From Salibacter halophilus (GTDB lineage Bacteria > Bacteroidota > Bacteroidia > Flavobacteriales_G > Salibacteraceae): DNA of 64,000 nucleotides. The DNA is taken from the NCBI RefSeq assembly GCF_008806325.1, contig NZ_WACR01000001.1, positions 1-64,000 on the forward strand, in the 5' to 3' direction. The notes under the pieces were generated by a model, which had not been told where the DNA came from, ran no database searches, and saw only the letters and a list, made by a program, of their open reading frames with translations. Both the position numbers and the translations under genes were made by a program. Shown here piece by piece: positions 28,476 through 36,678 of the stretch. Position 1 is the stretch's first letter. Every line of letters begins with the position of its first letter.

Positions 28476-29819
28476 TTAATTTACTAATACTTTCTTAGTA
28501 GTTGTACCCTCCTTCAAATCTATTTTGAAGAAGTATAGTTGAGGATCTAAATCAATTTCAAGACGATTAATCCCCTTTCTCAGAGTTATATTCTCACGTG
28601 AAATTTGACCCAGGGAGTTTGTCATAGTCAACACACCTGCTTTAGGACTTTCTATAAACACGTATCCTGACGATGGATTTGGATAGACTTTTATCTGACC
28701 ATCGCTTATTGAATTCTTATCGATGGCTACTGGAACATCGTTTTCCTGAATGGATAAATCTGCAGACCAAATAATATCAGGTGAACCATCATTATTCATG
28801 TCACTGGAATGTACTGAGCTTATAGTAGTTGAGGCATCGTGAATAAGAGCTGGATCATCAAAATTCCCAGTACCATCATTCGAGTATAGATAAAGATTAA
28901 AGTCTTTAATCAACACAATATCCAGATCACCATCATTATCAAAATCATTCAGCGTACCAGACCTAATATTAACTGCTGAGCTATCAATAATTTGCAGATT
29001 AGAAAAATTACCATTCCCGTCATTTTCCATCAATCTGGCACCACTGGAGTTATTGTCCTCACTGAATAAATCTACATGGCCATCATTGTCTAAATCATCT
29101 AATCGAACAAAGAGATTAAACGAACTAGGAATTTGAGCGCTTCTGACAGAATCATAACTTATTGCACCATTGTTATTTTTATACACAGATATATTTGCAC
29201 CGCCAGTAACAACATCTTCAAAACCATCAGAATCGATATCACTTATAGAAATATCAAAAAAATCCTCTATTGGTCCAGATATTGTTTGAGAAGTAAAATT
29301 TGCCAATCCGTCATTGTAATACACTTTAAATGTAGTACCGCCAATCGCAACAATGTCTAAATCATTGTCATTATCAATATCAGACACACCGATGTCACTT
29401 TCAAAAAAAGGAAATGAATCTATCACCTGTGGTGAAAATGATAAAGAGTTATTTTGATATAAAGTCACTGAATTTGTAGCATCACCAATACTTACAATAT
29501 CCAGCCAGTTATCGTTATTAAAATCACCAACTGCAAAATTTGTAATTTGACTATTGCCACCTGCAATTGTAGTCTCCTGGCCAAAATCAAAATCGTCCTG
29601 ATTTAAATAATAAGAAATAAGACTATTAGCAGAAAACTTCTTTGTTACTAATATATCCTGCAAACTATCATTATTAATATCTGCCGTGGTAATATTTGTT
29701 ATTAACCCGGTATTTGATTCAATTAAAGTTGGAGGTGTAAATTGTCCATATAAGTTTGATCTAAAAAGCAGTAAAACTGAAATCAGTGTTAAAGAGGCTA
29801 ATACTTTAGTCGTTTTCAT
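28476..29819 (-). CDS. Secreted VCBS/FG-GAP-repeat protein with T9SS C-terminal domain
   Basis: A 447-residue protein: signal peptide (to about 26), then six or more repeats of the form DxNxDxxxDI (DINNDSLQDILV, DFNNDNWLDIVSIG, DIDNDNDLDIVAIG and others), and a C-terminal sorting domain (VYPNPSSGYVFIES to KKVLVN). FG-GAP/VCBS repeats form calcium-binding beta-propellers seen in adhesins and surface binding proteins. The T9SS tail directs it to the cell surface or medium. No catalytic motif is seen. Confidence 0.85.
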   Translation of the reverse strand: MKTTKVLASLTLISVLLLFRSNLYGQFTPPTLIESNTGLITNITTADINNDSLQDILVTKKFSANSLISYYLNQDDFDFGQETTIAGGNSQITNFAVGDFNNDNWLDIVSIGDATNSVTLYQNNSLSFSPQVIDSFPFFESDIGVSDIDNDNDLDIVAIGGTTFKVYYNDGLANFTSQTISGPIEDFFDISISDIDSDGFEDVVTGGANISVYKNNNGAISYDSVRSAQIPSSFNLFVRLDDLDNDGHVDLFSEDNNSSGARLMENDGNGNFSNLQIIDSSAVNIRSGTLNDFDNDGDLDIVLIKDFNLYLYSNDGTGNFDDPALIHDASTTISSVHSSDMNNDGSPDIIWSADLSIQENDVPVAIDKNSISDGQIKVYPNPSSGYVFIESPKAGVLTMTNSLGQISRENITLRKGINRLEIDLDPQLYFFKIDLKEGTTTKKVLVN

Positions 29820-29899
29820 TGTTTCTGGACCTTAATATAATATGATATTACTCAGCTAAGAAATGTTGATTTAAGAGTACATTCCGATAATCTTGTGAC

Positions 29900-29907
29900 A
29901 AAGGTAG
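29900..29907 (-). promoter_or_regulatory. -7 element upstream of the VCBS-repeat gene
   Basis: The minus strand reads TACCTTTG, matching TAnnTTTG, 80 bases before the ATG at 29819. No TTG lies at the usual -33 position. Confidence 0.4.
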
Positions 29908-30009
29908 ACACAAAGAATATATGATGCCAGCACATTTCATAAGCTTAGAGAATCCTACAGTAAGTAGAGCTCATAATAGCTTACGGCTACCTGATCGAAT
30001 ATATAGTTT

Positions 30010-30924
30010 TTAAAAAAGAGACAGTTCAGAACCGGTTGTAAATTCTTCCAAAAACCTCATTCCCTTATACGAATTCCCTTTTTTATTCAATTTCGGACTC
30101 CAAACCGCAATGGAGTATTGATCAGGATGTACTGCTATTATACCTCCTCCAACTCCGCTTTTGCCAGGCAGACCTACCTTAAACGCAAACTCTCCCGACT
30201 CATCATAAAAGCCACAGGTTTGCATTAAAGCATTTACTCTTTTTGACTGTCTTTCGTTCAGCACTTCCCTGTTACTTTTAGGGTCGATTCCGTCATTCGC
30301 TAAAAACAGGAACAACTCCGATAGATCTCTGCAGCTCATCTCCAACGAACATATATCGTAATAAAAATCGAGCACATCTGCAGGTTCATTTTCAATCTTG
30401 CCGAAAGACTTGATGTAATTGCACAAGGCTATATTTCTGTATCCTACGTCCTTTTCTGATTGAGCTATCTTTTTCGAGTAATCGACAGAATCATTATTAG
30501 AAATAGACCTTACAAAATTGATGAAGTCATCCTGTGGGTTCTCTAAGTTACTCAAAAGAATATCTGTAACCACCAGAGCACCGGCATTTAGAAACGGATT
30601 CCGCGGAATACCCTGATCGGCTTCGAGTTGAAAAAGTGAATTGAAGGCCGTCCCCGATGGCTCTACGCCAACTCTGTTCCATATTTCAAAATCGAGAATA
30701 CGGTAAGCCAGGATCAACGAAAGTACCTTTGAGATACTTTGAATAGAAAACTTTTCTTCAAAATCACCCGCTCCAAAACTTCCACCGTTAATCGTGGAAA
30801 TATGTACACCAAACTTTGAAGGATCAACTTTCGACAACTCCGGAATATAAGATGCCGTTTCGCCCTTTCCCTCTAAATTCTCAACTTCCCGGTAAACATC
30901 AATTATTAAGTCTTCAAAATTCAT
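30010..30924 (-). CDS. glsA: Glutaminase (serine-type)
   Basis: A 304-residue protein matching bacterial glutaminases at full length. FSIQSISKVLSL holds the catalytic SxxK pair of the beta-lactamase-like fold; GVEPSGTAFNS, GIPRNPFLNAGALV, NDSVDYSKKIAQSEKD and LPGKSGVGGGIIAV are family blocks. The enzyme converts glutamine to glutamate and ammonia. There is no signal peptide, so it is cytoplasmic. It stands alone. Confidence 0.95.
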   Translation of the reverse strand: MNFEDLIIDVYREVENLEGKGETASYIPELSKVDPSKFGVHISTINGGSFGAGDFEEKFSIQSISKVLSLILAYRILDFEIWNRVGVEPSGTAFNSLFQLEADQGIPRNPFLNAGALVVTDILLSNLENPQDDFINFVRSISNNDSVDYSKKIAQSEKDVGYRNIALCNYIKSFGKIENEPADVLDFYYDICSLEMSCRDLSELFLFLANDGIDPKSNREVLNERQSKRVNALMQTCGFYDESGEFAFKVGLPGKSGVGGGIIAVHPDQYSIAVWSPKLNKKGNSYKGMRFLEEFTTGSELSLF

Positions 30925-31033
30925 TTGGTAAAATTAATTGTACTCAGTGGTTTAGCAAACGAAACCACAGGTTGATACTGTAGTACAATAATGACTGTAC
31001 TTTGTTTTAGTAGTTAGTTATTTGCAATAGTTT

Positions 31034-31612
31034 TTATTCTTTGTAGCGTGTTTCTTTTTGGAGTAGCCATCTATTATTTTTCATAATAAAATGCCTTTGA
31101 GTTACTGTTCCCTCATAATTTTCATAAATTATTTCCTTCTCAATCATTTCTTTTTTGCCCGTTGATATTTCTAATACTCTTTCAAGTCTGTCAAAATGAG
31201 TTAAGTCATAATACCAATATTCAACTCTATTATCCAAAGGGTAATGAAATTCAGTATAATGTGAATTGGCATAGAAACCATTGTATTTATGAAATGAAAA
31301 AGAAGAGTCTGATTTAGTAAATTTCAGTGATTGGTATATTGAGTCTTCAAACATTTCTAAAAATTGAATTAAGTGCCCACTTTCAGAATATTCAAATAAT
31401 AAAAATCTATTATTTTGAAATTCAACATTTACACGAGACATTCCTTTTACTTTGTATTTCGAATTGAGACTGTCCGCTTTCTGTTTAAATTTAAATATTG
31501 AAAATACAGAATCACGGTCAGGGTAGTTGTGTTCTTCCATATGTAAAAACACATCCTGTGCTATTAGTGAATTAGTGAAAAACATCAGCATGAAAATCAG
31601 CAACTTATTCAT
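31034..31612 (-). CDS. Secreted protein of unknown function
   Basis: A 192-residue protein with a signal peptide (MNKLLIFMLMFFTNSLIAQ) and an aromatic, beta-rich mature part (NSHYTEFHYPLDNRVEYWYY). No family recognised. It is the last of a run of small minus-strand genes (33.9 to 31.0 kb) with exported or membrane products. Confidence 0.65.
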   Translation of the reverse strand: MNKLLIFMLMFFTNSLIAQDVFLHMEEHNYPDRDSVFSIFKFKQKADSLNSKYKVKGMSRVNVEFQNNRFLLFEYSESGHLIQFLEMFEDSIYQSLKFTKSDSSFSFHKYNGFYANSHYTEFHYPLDNRVEYWYYDLTHFDRLERVLEISTGKKEMIEKEIIYENYEGTVTQRHFIMKNNRWLLQKETRYKE

Positions 31613-31664
31613 TTTAAAGTCTTATTGATTAACATTAGCAAATGAGTATTGATATGACCTGTAT

Positions 31665-32174
31665 TTATTCAATTCTGTATTCTTTCATTTTGTCTAAATG
31701 CTGATTGAGTTCTGTTTGCGGTTTCAGTGTACTGTCTTTCGGTTGTGTTTTTGAAAAATCCTCTCCTGAACACAACTTATCAACGTCAAGCCTAAAGTCA
31801 TAATGTCCATTTTGTACTTCAATAAAAGGAAAGTCAACATTTTCGCCTTTCAGCGACTTTGTTATCAACAAGTCTAATTCTAAAGAGTAATCTGAAAGAC
31901 TTGTATTAACGTAGTTCACTAATCCATTATTCAAGCCAATTTCTACAGCTATAAAATTTGAAACCACTTTTTCATTACAGATTCCTTCGAATACTTTGTT
32001 TGTCATGAGTTTTTGGTATAAAAAAGAATAAACTTCGGGAGGCGCTTCAAGTCCGTAATGCAAATACATTTCTTTTTCAGTCATATCATCAGGATTTAAA
32101 CCACTTGGGTTTTTACTATCTGCTGAACATGACATCAGAATTATTAAAATGAATATGGTTTTAAATTTTTTCAT
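31665..32174 (-). CDS. Lipoprotein of unknown function
   Basis: A 169-residue protein with a lipobox (ILMSCSAD, Cys at about residue 16). The mature part has a helical start and an acidic centre, and ends with KMKEYRIE. No recognised domain. It precedes the 31034-31612 gene with a 52-bp gap and may share a transcript with it. Confidence 0.65.
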   Translation of the reverse strand: MKKFKTIFILIILMSCSADSKNPSGLNPDDMTEKEMYLHYGLEAPPEVYSFLYQKLMTNKVFEGICNEKVVSNFIAVEIGLNNGLVNYVNTSLSDYSLELDLLITKSLKGENVDFPFIEVQNGHYDFRLDVDKLCSGEDFSKTQPKDSTLKPQTELNQHLDKMKEYRIE

Positions 32175-32211
32175 ACCTCCCAGGCTAAAAAACGAGAAAA
32201 CTCTCGATGCA

Positions 32212-32583
32212 CTAAGGAATTAAACTTATTTCATTTTCATTCAGGTACTCATAAAACTCATCTCTTTCCTCGAAAGCTTTTACTTCACCATCTGCTTTAT
32301 CTAAAATATAAAAAGACAATGACTCACTTTGCATATTTAGATCGACTTTAGCTGTGACATACTTGAATCCATTATTATATGAAACAATATGAGAAGGTAT
32401 AACTATAGGTCCATTGTCACTTCCATCATTAGACTTAATAATACAAGTTGGAGCATCTGGGATGTATTTATATCCATGCCCTAAATCAACTCCAATATTC
32501 CAATTGCATGATTGTATGAATACAACTATGAATGCTGGTATAACTATTTTAATCAAACGTTTTTTGAAACAGCTTATACTCAT
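32212..32583 (-). CDS. Small lipoprotein of unknown function
   Basis: A 123-residue protein with a basic start, a hydrophobic segment and a lipobox (VFIQSCNWN). The mature 98 residues contain YKYIPDAPTCIIKSND and are probably beta-rich. Its ATG overlaps the stop of the upstream membrane protein gene by four bases (ATGA), so the two are translationally coupled. Confidence 0.65.
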   Translation of the reverse strand: MSISCFKKRLIKIVIPAFIVVFIQSCNWNIGVDLGHGYKYIPDAPTCIIKSNDGSDNGPIVIPSHIVSYNNGFKYVTAKVDLNMQSESLSFYILDKADGEVKAFEERDEFYEYLNENEISLIP

Positions 32584-32999
32584 TTAAAATTCATTTTTAA
32601 TCTTGATATTAAAGCCCTTCCTTCAAGATATGAACTCAACGACCAGCTAAAAACTAGAAGAAAAGCGATGAGGGCAATTGCTATTTGAACTACTCTTTCA
32701 TTTACATGAAAGCCACATATGGTAAAACCTAAAATTGAACAGAAAGTTATAACATAAAATAATTTGCTAGGATGTGTAGTAATTGACAATTCCCCCTTCT
32801 CTATATTGTAAGTTCCGCTAACCTTTGTATAGCTAATCACCAGTTTATTAAGCTGAGCCAAACGAGTATATTCACCTTTTATAACCCCATCTTCTATTTG
32901 TCCTTCAAAGCATTTCCTTAATTTATGATCACTTTTAAAACTATTCAATAATAGTCTTAGCTTTTCTGGTTCAGTTTTAAGAGTGAATTTATTCCTCAT
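32580..32999 (-). CDS. Membrane protein of unknown function, coupled to a lipoprotein
   Basis: A 139-residue protein with a soluble N-terminal half (residues 1-75) and two adjacent transmembrane helices (about 78-96 and 100-118). No family recognised. The four-base overlap with the following lipoprotein gene suggests the two products work together at the inner membrane or across the periplasm. Confidence 0.65.
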   Translation of the reverse strand: MRNKFTLKTEPEKLRLLLNSFKSDHKLRKCFEGQIEDGVIKGEYTRLAQLNKLVISYTKVSGTYNIEKGELSITTHPSKLFYVITFCSILGFTICGFHVNERVVQIAIALIAFLLVFSWSLSSYLEGRALISRLKMNFK

Positions 33000-33143
33000 A
33001 TCAATTAAGTTGCATCAAATGTTTAGCATCTTAAAAATGTAATCTTTTCTAAACTCTGCCAACTATAACAAATCAGCTACGTAGAACGAACCTAGCGATT
33101 AGCCCCATATTTTTCTTAGTTGCTGTTGTGCAATCATGCTTAT

Positions 33144-33905
33144 TTATTTTAATCCATAGTATCCTAAAATAACATCCCATCCGGTTCCTTTAGGTATCTG
33201 AATTATGTTCATTGAGTTATTTGGTTTTATTGTTTCTGTTAAAACGTGTTCCGGCAATTTATGGTTTTTAGAGTTGACGTGAAACATGTAGACCATTCCT
33301 CCAATGATGAAAACATTTGCACGATGTCCTGACTTAGTTCTAATTTGTCTTGGATGAACAATAAGATCTTTAGGCATGGATTTGTCGTTAACATAAGTCA
33401 TGAAGAAAATCGGATAGTCGTCTACTTCTCCTGGATTCCCATCATAAATCATCTTTCTTATTATTTCTTCATGAGGTCCAAGCTTTATGTCGCTAAAGAA
33501 TGGTCTCGAAGATATACTAGACCTCCACAATATTGATAAAAGGAAAATCTTGAATTTAAGATATGAAATGTTTTGGCAAGTCGTAAAATGCACACCGTGT
33601 TGATTTTTGAAGTTTTCACAAACGGGATTTTCATTTTCTGGAAGGCGTCCACCGTAAATTGCTTTTCTTGCGTAATCTTCATATTTGCTACCAAGTAGGG
33701 TATTGTCACAATCAGCACATAAAATTCCTCCCTCATATTCACCTGTTGAGGGTTTCTTAGTATAGCCTTCTCCCTTTGCTCTTTCATGTGGTGAAAATAC
33801 TCTAATCTTATGTTTATCGTCATAGAGATCTCGATACATGAAGTCTGGAATTATATGAGACTTCTTAATTAAGGTTTTATTTTCCTTACAAAGATTACAA
33901 GTCAT
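33144..33905 (-). CDS. HNH-like zinc-finger protein
   Basis: A 253-residue protein from the ATG at 33905 (a TTG at 33942-33944 gives 13 extra residues that add nothing). The start MTCNLCKENKTLIKKSHIIP has CxxC followed by SHIIP, and after about 50 residues CADCDN and a tyrosine-rich helix follow. This is the pattern of an HNH/McrA-like nuclease domain with a structural zinc; the His-Ile-Ile-Pro motif carries the usual catalytic histidine. Similar stand-alone proteins are widespread and mostly uncharacterised. A defence role is possible because it sits among accessory genes, but no partner gene supports that. Confidence 0.6.
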   Translation of the reverse strand: MTCNLCKENKTLIKKSHIIPDFMYRDLYDDKHKIRVFSPHERAKGEGYTKKPSTGEYEGGILCADCDNTLLGSKYEDYARKAIYGGRLPENENPVCENFKNQHGVHFTTCQNISYLKFKIFLLSILWRSSISSRPFFSDIKLGPHEEIIRKMIYDGNPGEVDDYPIFFMTYVNDKSMPKDLIVHPRQIRTKSGHRANVFIIGGMVYMFHVNSKNHKLPEHVLTETIKPNNSMNIIQIPKGTGWDVILGYYGLK

Positions 33906-34356
33906 TGGTTTCGTATGTTGCACAACTACCTTATATCCCCACAAAAAATAATCTCACCCCTCAATTTCAAAGGTAATAAACCAACTTTTAGTAGAGTTTC
34001 ATTCTTCGACTATTACCGTTTTCATAATTACTAAATTTTCTTTTAACTACCAATACCTCCTTTTAATATGTTAAAAAGATCAGGTAAACTCAACAAGTCT
34101 ATAAATCACCAGGCTTACTAACTTTCTAATCTCAACACTCATAATTCATCATCCATAATCAAAACTTAAAAACTCCCTCCTACTTCGACTTCGTCCTTCG
34201 GCTCCGCATTTCGACTTCTCTCAATGCACCGCTCAGGACAGTGCTCAGCATTCGGGTATTAAAACTCAACAAACCAATAAACTTTAAACACAAAAAAATA
34301 AACTTTATTAAGTTTTAAATTAATTTTATTTAATTTTGACGCAATATAATTAACAA
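33906..34356. other. Intergenic region upstream of the DUF2089 operon
   Basis: No gene is seen. The first half is AT-rich filler. At 34182-34254 lies a pyrimidine-rich block (TACTTCGACTTCGTCCTTCG and following) of a kind scattered through Bacteroidota intergenic DNA, rich in CTTCGACTTC words; this is from memory. The right third holds the direct repeats and promoter described separately. Confidence 0.5.
34276..34338 (+). promoter_or_regulatory. Promoter and paired direct repeats upstream of the DUF2089 operon
   Basis: The 11-mer AATAAACTTTA occurs at 34276-34286 and again at 34297-34307, 21 bp apart or two helical turns. TAATTTTG at 34331-34338 matches the -7 element, with transcription expected near 34345 and the ATG at 34357. 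The repeats lie where an activator or autoregulator would bind. No -33 TTG is present. Confidence 0.5.
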
Positions 34357-34635
34357 ATGAGCAAAAAACGTCAATTACCAGTCAAGTGCCCCAGTTGTGC
34401 AAAACCGCTGGAAGTAAAGCGATTGCGTTGCGAAAACTGCGAGACAGAAGTGGATGGCTCTTACCCGTTACCTGCCATTTTACACCTGTCAAAGGAAGAT
34501 CAGGAGTTCATCCTGGAGTTCGTCAAAAACAGCGGCAGCCTCAAGAAAATGGCGCAGCACATGAACCGCTCTTATCCACTCGTGCGCAACCGATTAGATG
34601 AAGTCATCGAAAACCTCAAAAAACTCGAACAATGA
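34357..34635 (+). CDS. DUF2089 zinc-ribbon regulator
   Basis: A 92-residue protein: a zinc ribbon (CPSC at about residues 11-14 and CENC at about 25-28) and a C-terminal helical region SGSLKKMAQHMNRSYPLVRNRLDEV that reads as a helix-turn-helix. DUF2089 proteins are presumed transcription factors of small membrane-protein operons. Its stop overlaps the next ATG by four bases. Two direct repeats upstream make autoregulation likely (inference). Confidence 0.85.
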   Translation: MSKKRQLPVKCPSCAKPLEVKRLRCENCETEVDGSYPLPAILHLSKEDQEFILEFVKNSGSLKKMAQHMNRSYPLVRNRLDEVIENLKKLEQ

Positions 34636-35213
34636 AAAAACTATTAAGACCATTCGATTTTATTGCCGGGCAAACGGCCGTTATCTCCGGAATCATTTTC
34701 GCCATCCTGGGCGGAGTATTGGCCCACTACCTCTCAATTCACTTTAACGGATTGTTCAACCTCAAATACATACAACCACAAACATTTCCCTTCAGCCAAA
34801 TTGCCGAGTCTGTCTTTGTTGTACTCGTCCTGGCAACAATCGAATTTCTCATTGTACGCCTGTTTTTCAAGCGCCCAACTCGCTGGATCGATTACTTTGG
34901 CACCTCACTCCTGGCCAGAATACCCATCTACATCATGGCCGGTTTGTTCCCCGCTTTTGGGCTGAGTGAAGAGTATTTTGTCAACATGCTCAATGAACTC
35001 TCAACTAATGGTCAGATCCCGGACACCTCAAACCTCCTCATCTTCTCGCTTATCAGTCTGCCACTCCTCGTCTATTCCGTTTACCTCTACTATCACGCCT
35101 TTGCTGTTAGTGGCGGAATCAAAGGAGCAAAAGCAGTTATTTCATTCATCGCAGCAATCATCCTTTCTGAAATCATCATCTACCTCACATTCCCAGCCCT
35201 ATTCTATGTTTAA
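34632..35213 (+). CDS. YIP1-like membrane protein
   Basis: A 193-residue protein with five or six transmembrane helices (about residues 15-35, 60-80, 100-118, 132-150, 160-190). The spacing and the opening RPFDFIAGQT resemble Yip1-domain proteins; the match is by eye. The gene overlaps the DUF2089 gene by ATGA and is followed by the secreted hydrolase after 16 bp, so it is the middle gene of a three-gene operon. Confidence 0.65.
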   Translation: MKKLLRPFDFIAGQTAVISGIIFAILGGVLAHYLSIHFNGLFNLKYIQPQTFPFSQIAESVFVVLVLATIEFLIVRLFFKRPTRWIDYFGTSLLARIPIYIMAGLFPAFGLSEEYFVNMLNELSTNGQIPDTSNLLIFSLISLPLLVYSVYLYYHAFAVSGGIKGAKAVISFIAAIILSEIIIYLTFPALFYV

Positions 35214-35229
35214 TCCAACAATTAAAAAC

Positions 35230-36477
35230 ATGAAAAAGCAATCAATCCTTTTACTCGCATTCCTTTTACTGAGCTACATTTCAATCGCTCAAACAGCAGA
35301 AAATATCACCTTCATGCACGAAGGGAAAACCATCTACGGAACCTTCACAAAACCCTCGACTGGATCTGACCACCCAACCATTATCATCAATCCGGGGAGT
35401 GGCGCCAACGACCGTGACGGAACCATCCCGATGGTTGGCGGCAATATCGCCTGCCTATATCCAAACTTGCTAAACGATACCTTAAAGCCCTATGCGCAGC
35501 TCGGTGAAGCACTCGTAGATTCTGGATATGCCGTATTGCGGTACGATAAAGTAGAATACACCTACAGTTCATCACTTGGAGAAGTGACTTTCGAAAAACT
35601 TTGGTTGCCCGTCAACAGCGCCATCAACTACCTTAAAACACGCAGCGATGTAGACACCAACAACATCGTACTCATCGGGCACAGCGAAGGATCATCACTC
35701 ATCTCCTACATCGCCAAAAAACGAACCGATGTCAAAGCACTCATCTCAGTTGCCGGTCCGCGCACTCCATTCGATTCGCTACTCGCTTATCAAGTCGTGC
35801 ACTTTGCCGATACGTGCAACGGGAACGTCAATCAGGCAGTAATGCAGTCCAACCAAATTCTGCAGTATTTCAACACGGTCAGAACCAATAGCTGGGATTC
35901 TACCACTCCGCCATTTGCCGGTGTTCCCGCATCAGAGTGGTACAAGTATATTCAGATCACAGACTCCGTAGCGATCAATTACAACCAGGCTAATCTGCCG
36001 ACACTTTTCCTCGGCTTAGAACGGGATCTAAACGTACCCAACGAAGAACTCACACGATTTGAAAACGAAGTGACTATCACCAACGACTTTTGGATGATTC
36101 CCAACCTCAACCACTACATGACAACTTACAGCAGCCCTGATGTTTCCCAGGCTCTGACCGATACCATTATTCACTGGTTGAGAAAAAACGTATTGATATC
36201 AGCAGTTTCATCTACCGAAAAACAATTTCACAACTTCCAGCTCTACCCCAATCCTTTCCAGTCGGGCTTCACCATCAAAATTGACCAGGCTCACGATAGC
36301 AATTGGAATCTGACTATCAAAAGTATCACGGGAAATGAAATCCTGAACAAAACGCTGAAAAGTGATGGAAACAGAATATCACAAAACCTCCAACTACCAA
36401 ATTTAACGAGTGGAGTGTATTTTGTGAGTCTTCAAAACGAAAAACAACAGGTCACAAAACGGATTGTGAAGCTATAA
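35230..36477 (+). CDS. Secreted alpha/beta hydrolase with T9SS C-terminal domain
   Basis: A 415-residue protein from the ATG at 35230; a frame beginning at 34966 overlaps the membrane-protein gene and is not used. Signal peptide about 1-19, then an alpha/beta-hydrolase domain with INPGSGANDRDG (oxyanion region), the nucleophile elbow GHSEGS, an Asp in LERDLNVP, and a His in NLNHYMT, so a complete triad. The last 75 residues are a T9SS sorting domain (LYPNPFQSGFTIKI to KRIVKL). It is probably a surface or extracellular esterase or peptidase of the S9/DAAP-like kind. It ends the DUF2089 operon. Confidence 0.85.
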   Translation: MKKQSILLLAFLLLSYISIAQTAENITFMHEGKTIYGTFTKPSTGSDHPTIIINPGSGANDRDGTIPMVGGNIACLYPNLLNDTLKPYAQLGEALVDSGYAVLRYDKVEYTYSSSLGEVTFEKLWLPVNSAINYLKTRSDVDTNNIVLIGHSEGSSLISYIAKKRTDVKALISVAGPRTPFDSLLAYQVVHFADTCNGNVNQAVMQSNQILQYFNTVRTNSWDSTTPPFAGVPASEWYKYIQITDSVAINYNQANLPTLFLGLERDLNVPNEELTRFENEVTITNDFWMIPNLNHYMTTYSSPDVSQALTDTIIHWLRKNVLISAVSSTEKQFHNFQLYPNPFQSGFTIKIDQAHDSNWNLTIKSITGNEILNKTLKSDGNRISQNLQLPNLTSGVYFVSLQNEKQQVTKRIVKL

Positions 36478-36504
36478 TTTTCAATTTATCTTATTAATAA
36501 TAGT

Positions 36505-36569
36505 CACGAAGGTACTAAGGCACAAGGTCTTACTTCGTTCTCTTTGCGTCTTTGCGACTCTGCGTGAAA
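36505..36569. repeat. Degenerate TTTGCG-rich intergenic element
   Basis: The stretch includes CTTTGCGTCTTTGCGACTCT and then GCGTGAAA, with the word TTTGCG at roughly 9-base steps. Such CTTTGCG/CTTCGTG strings recur between genes in many unrelated bacteria (from memory). No coding sense is seen. Confidence 0.4.
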
Positions 36570-36640
36570 TACCATCTCTTACCAAAAACTCAACAACCCC
36601 AAACCTGACAAAACTCATTATTCAACCCTTTTCATTGTCT

Positions 36641-36648
36641 TATTTTTG
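36641..36648 (+). promoter_or_regulatory. -7 element of the PLP decarboxylase gene
   Basis: TATTTTTG matches TAnnTTTG. Transcription would start near 36655, which excludes an upstream TTG (36646) as the start codon and supports the ATG at 36679. Confidence 0.5.
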
Positions 36649-36678
36649 TCGCCCAATCAGAAATTTGGACAATTCATT

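Noticed and set aside
34966-35229. Extended N-terminus of the T9SS hydrolase
   Set aside because: It overlaps the upstream membrane-protein gene and comes before a good signal peptide that starts at 35230.
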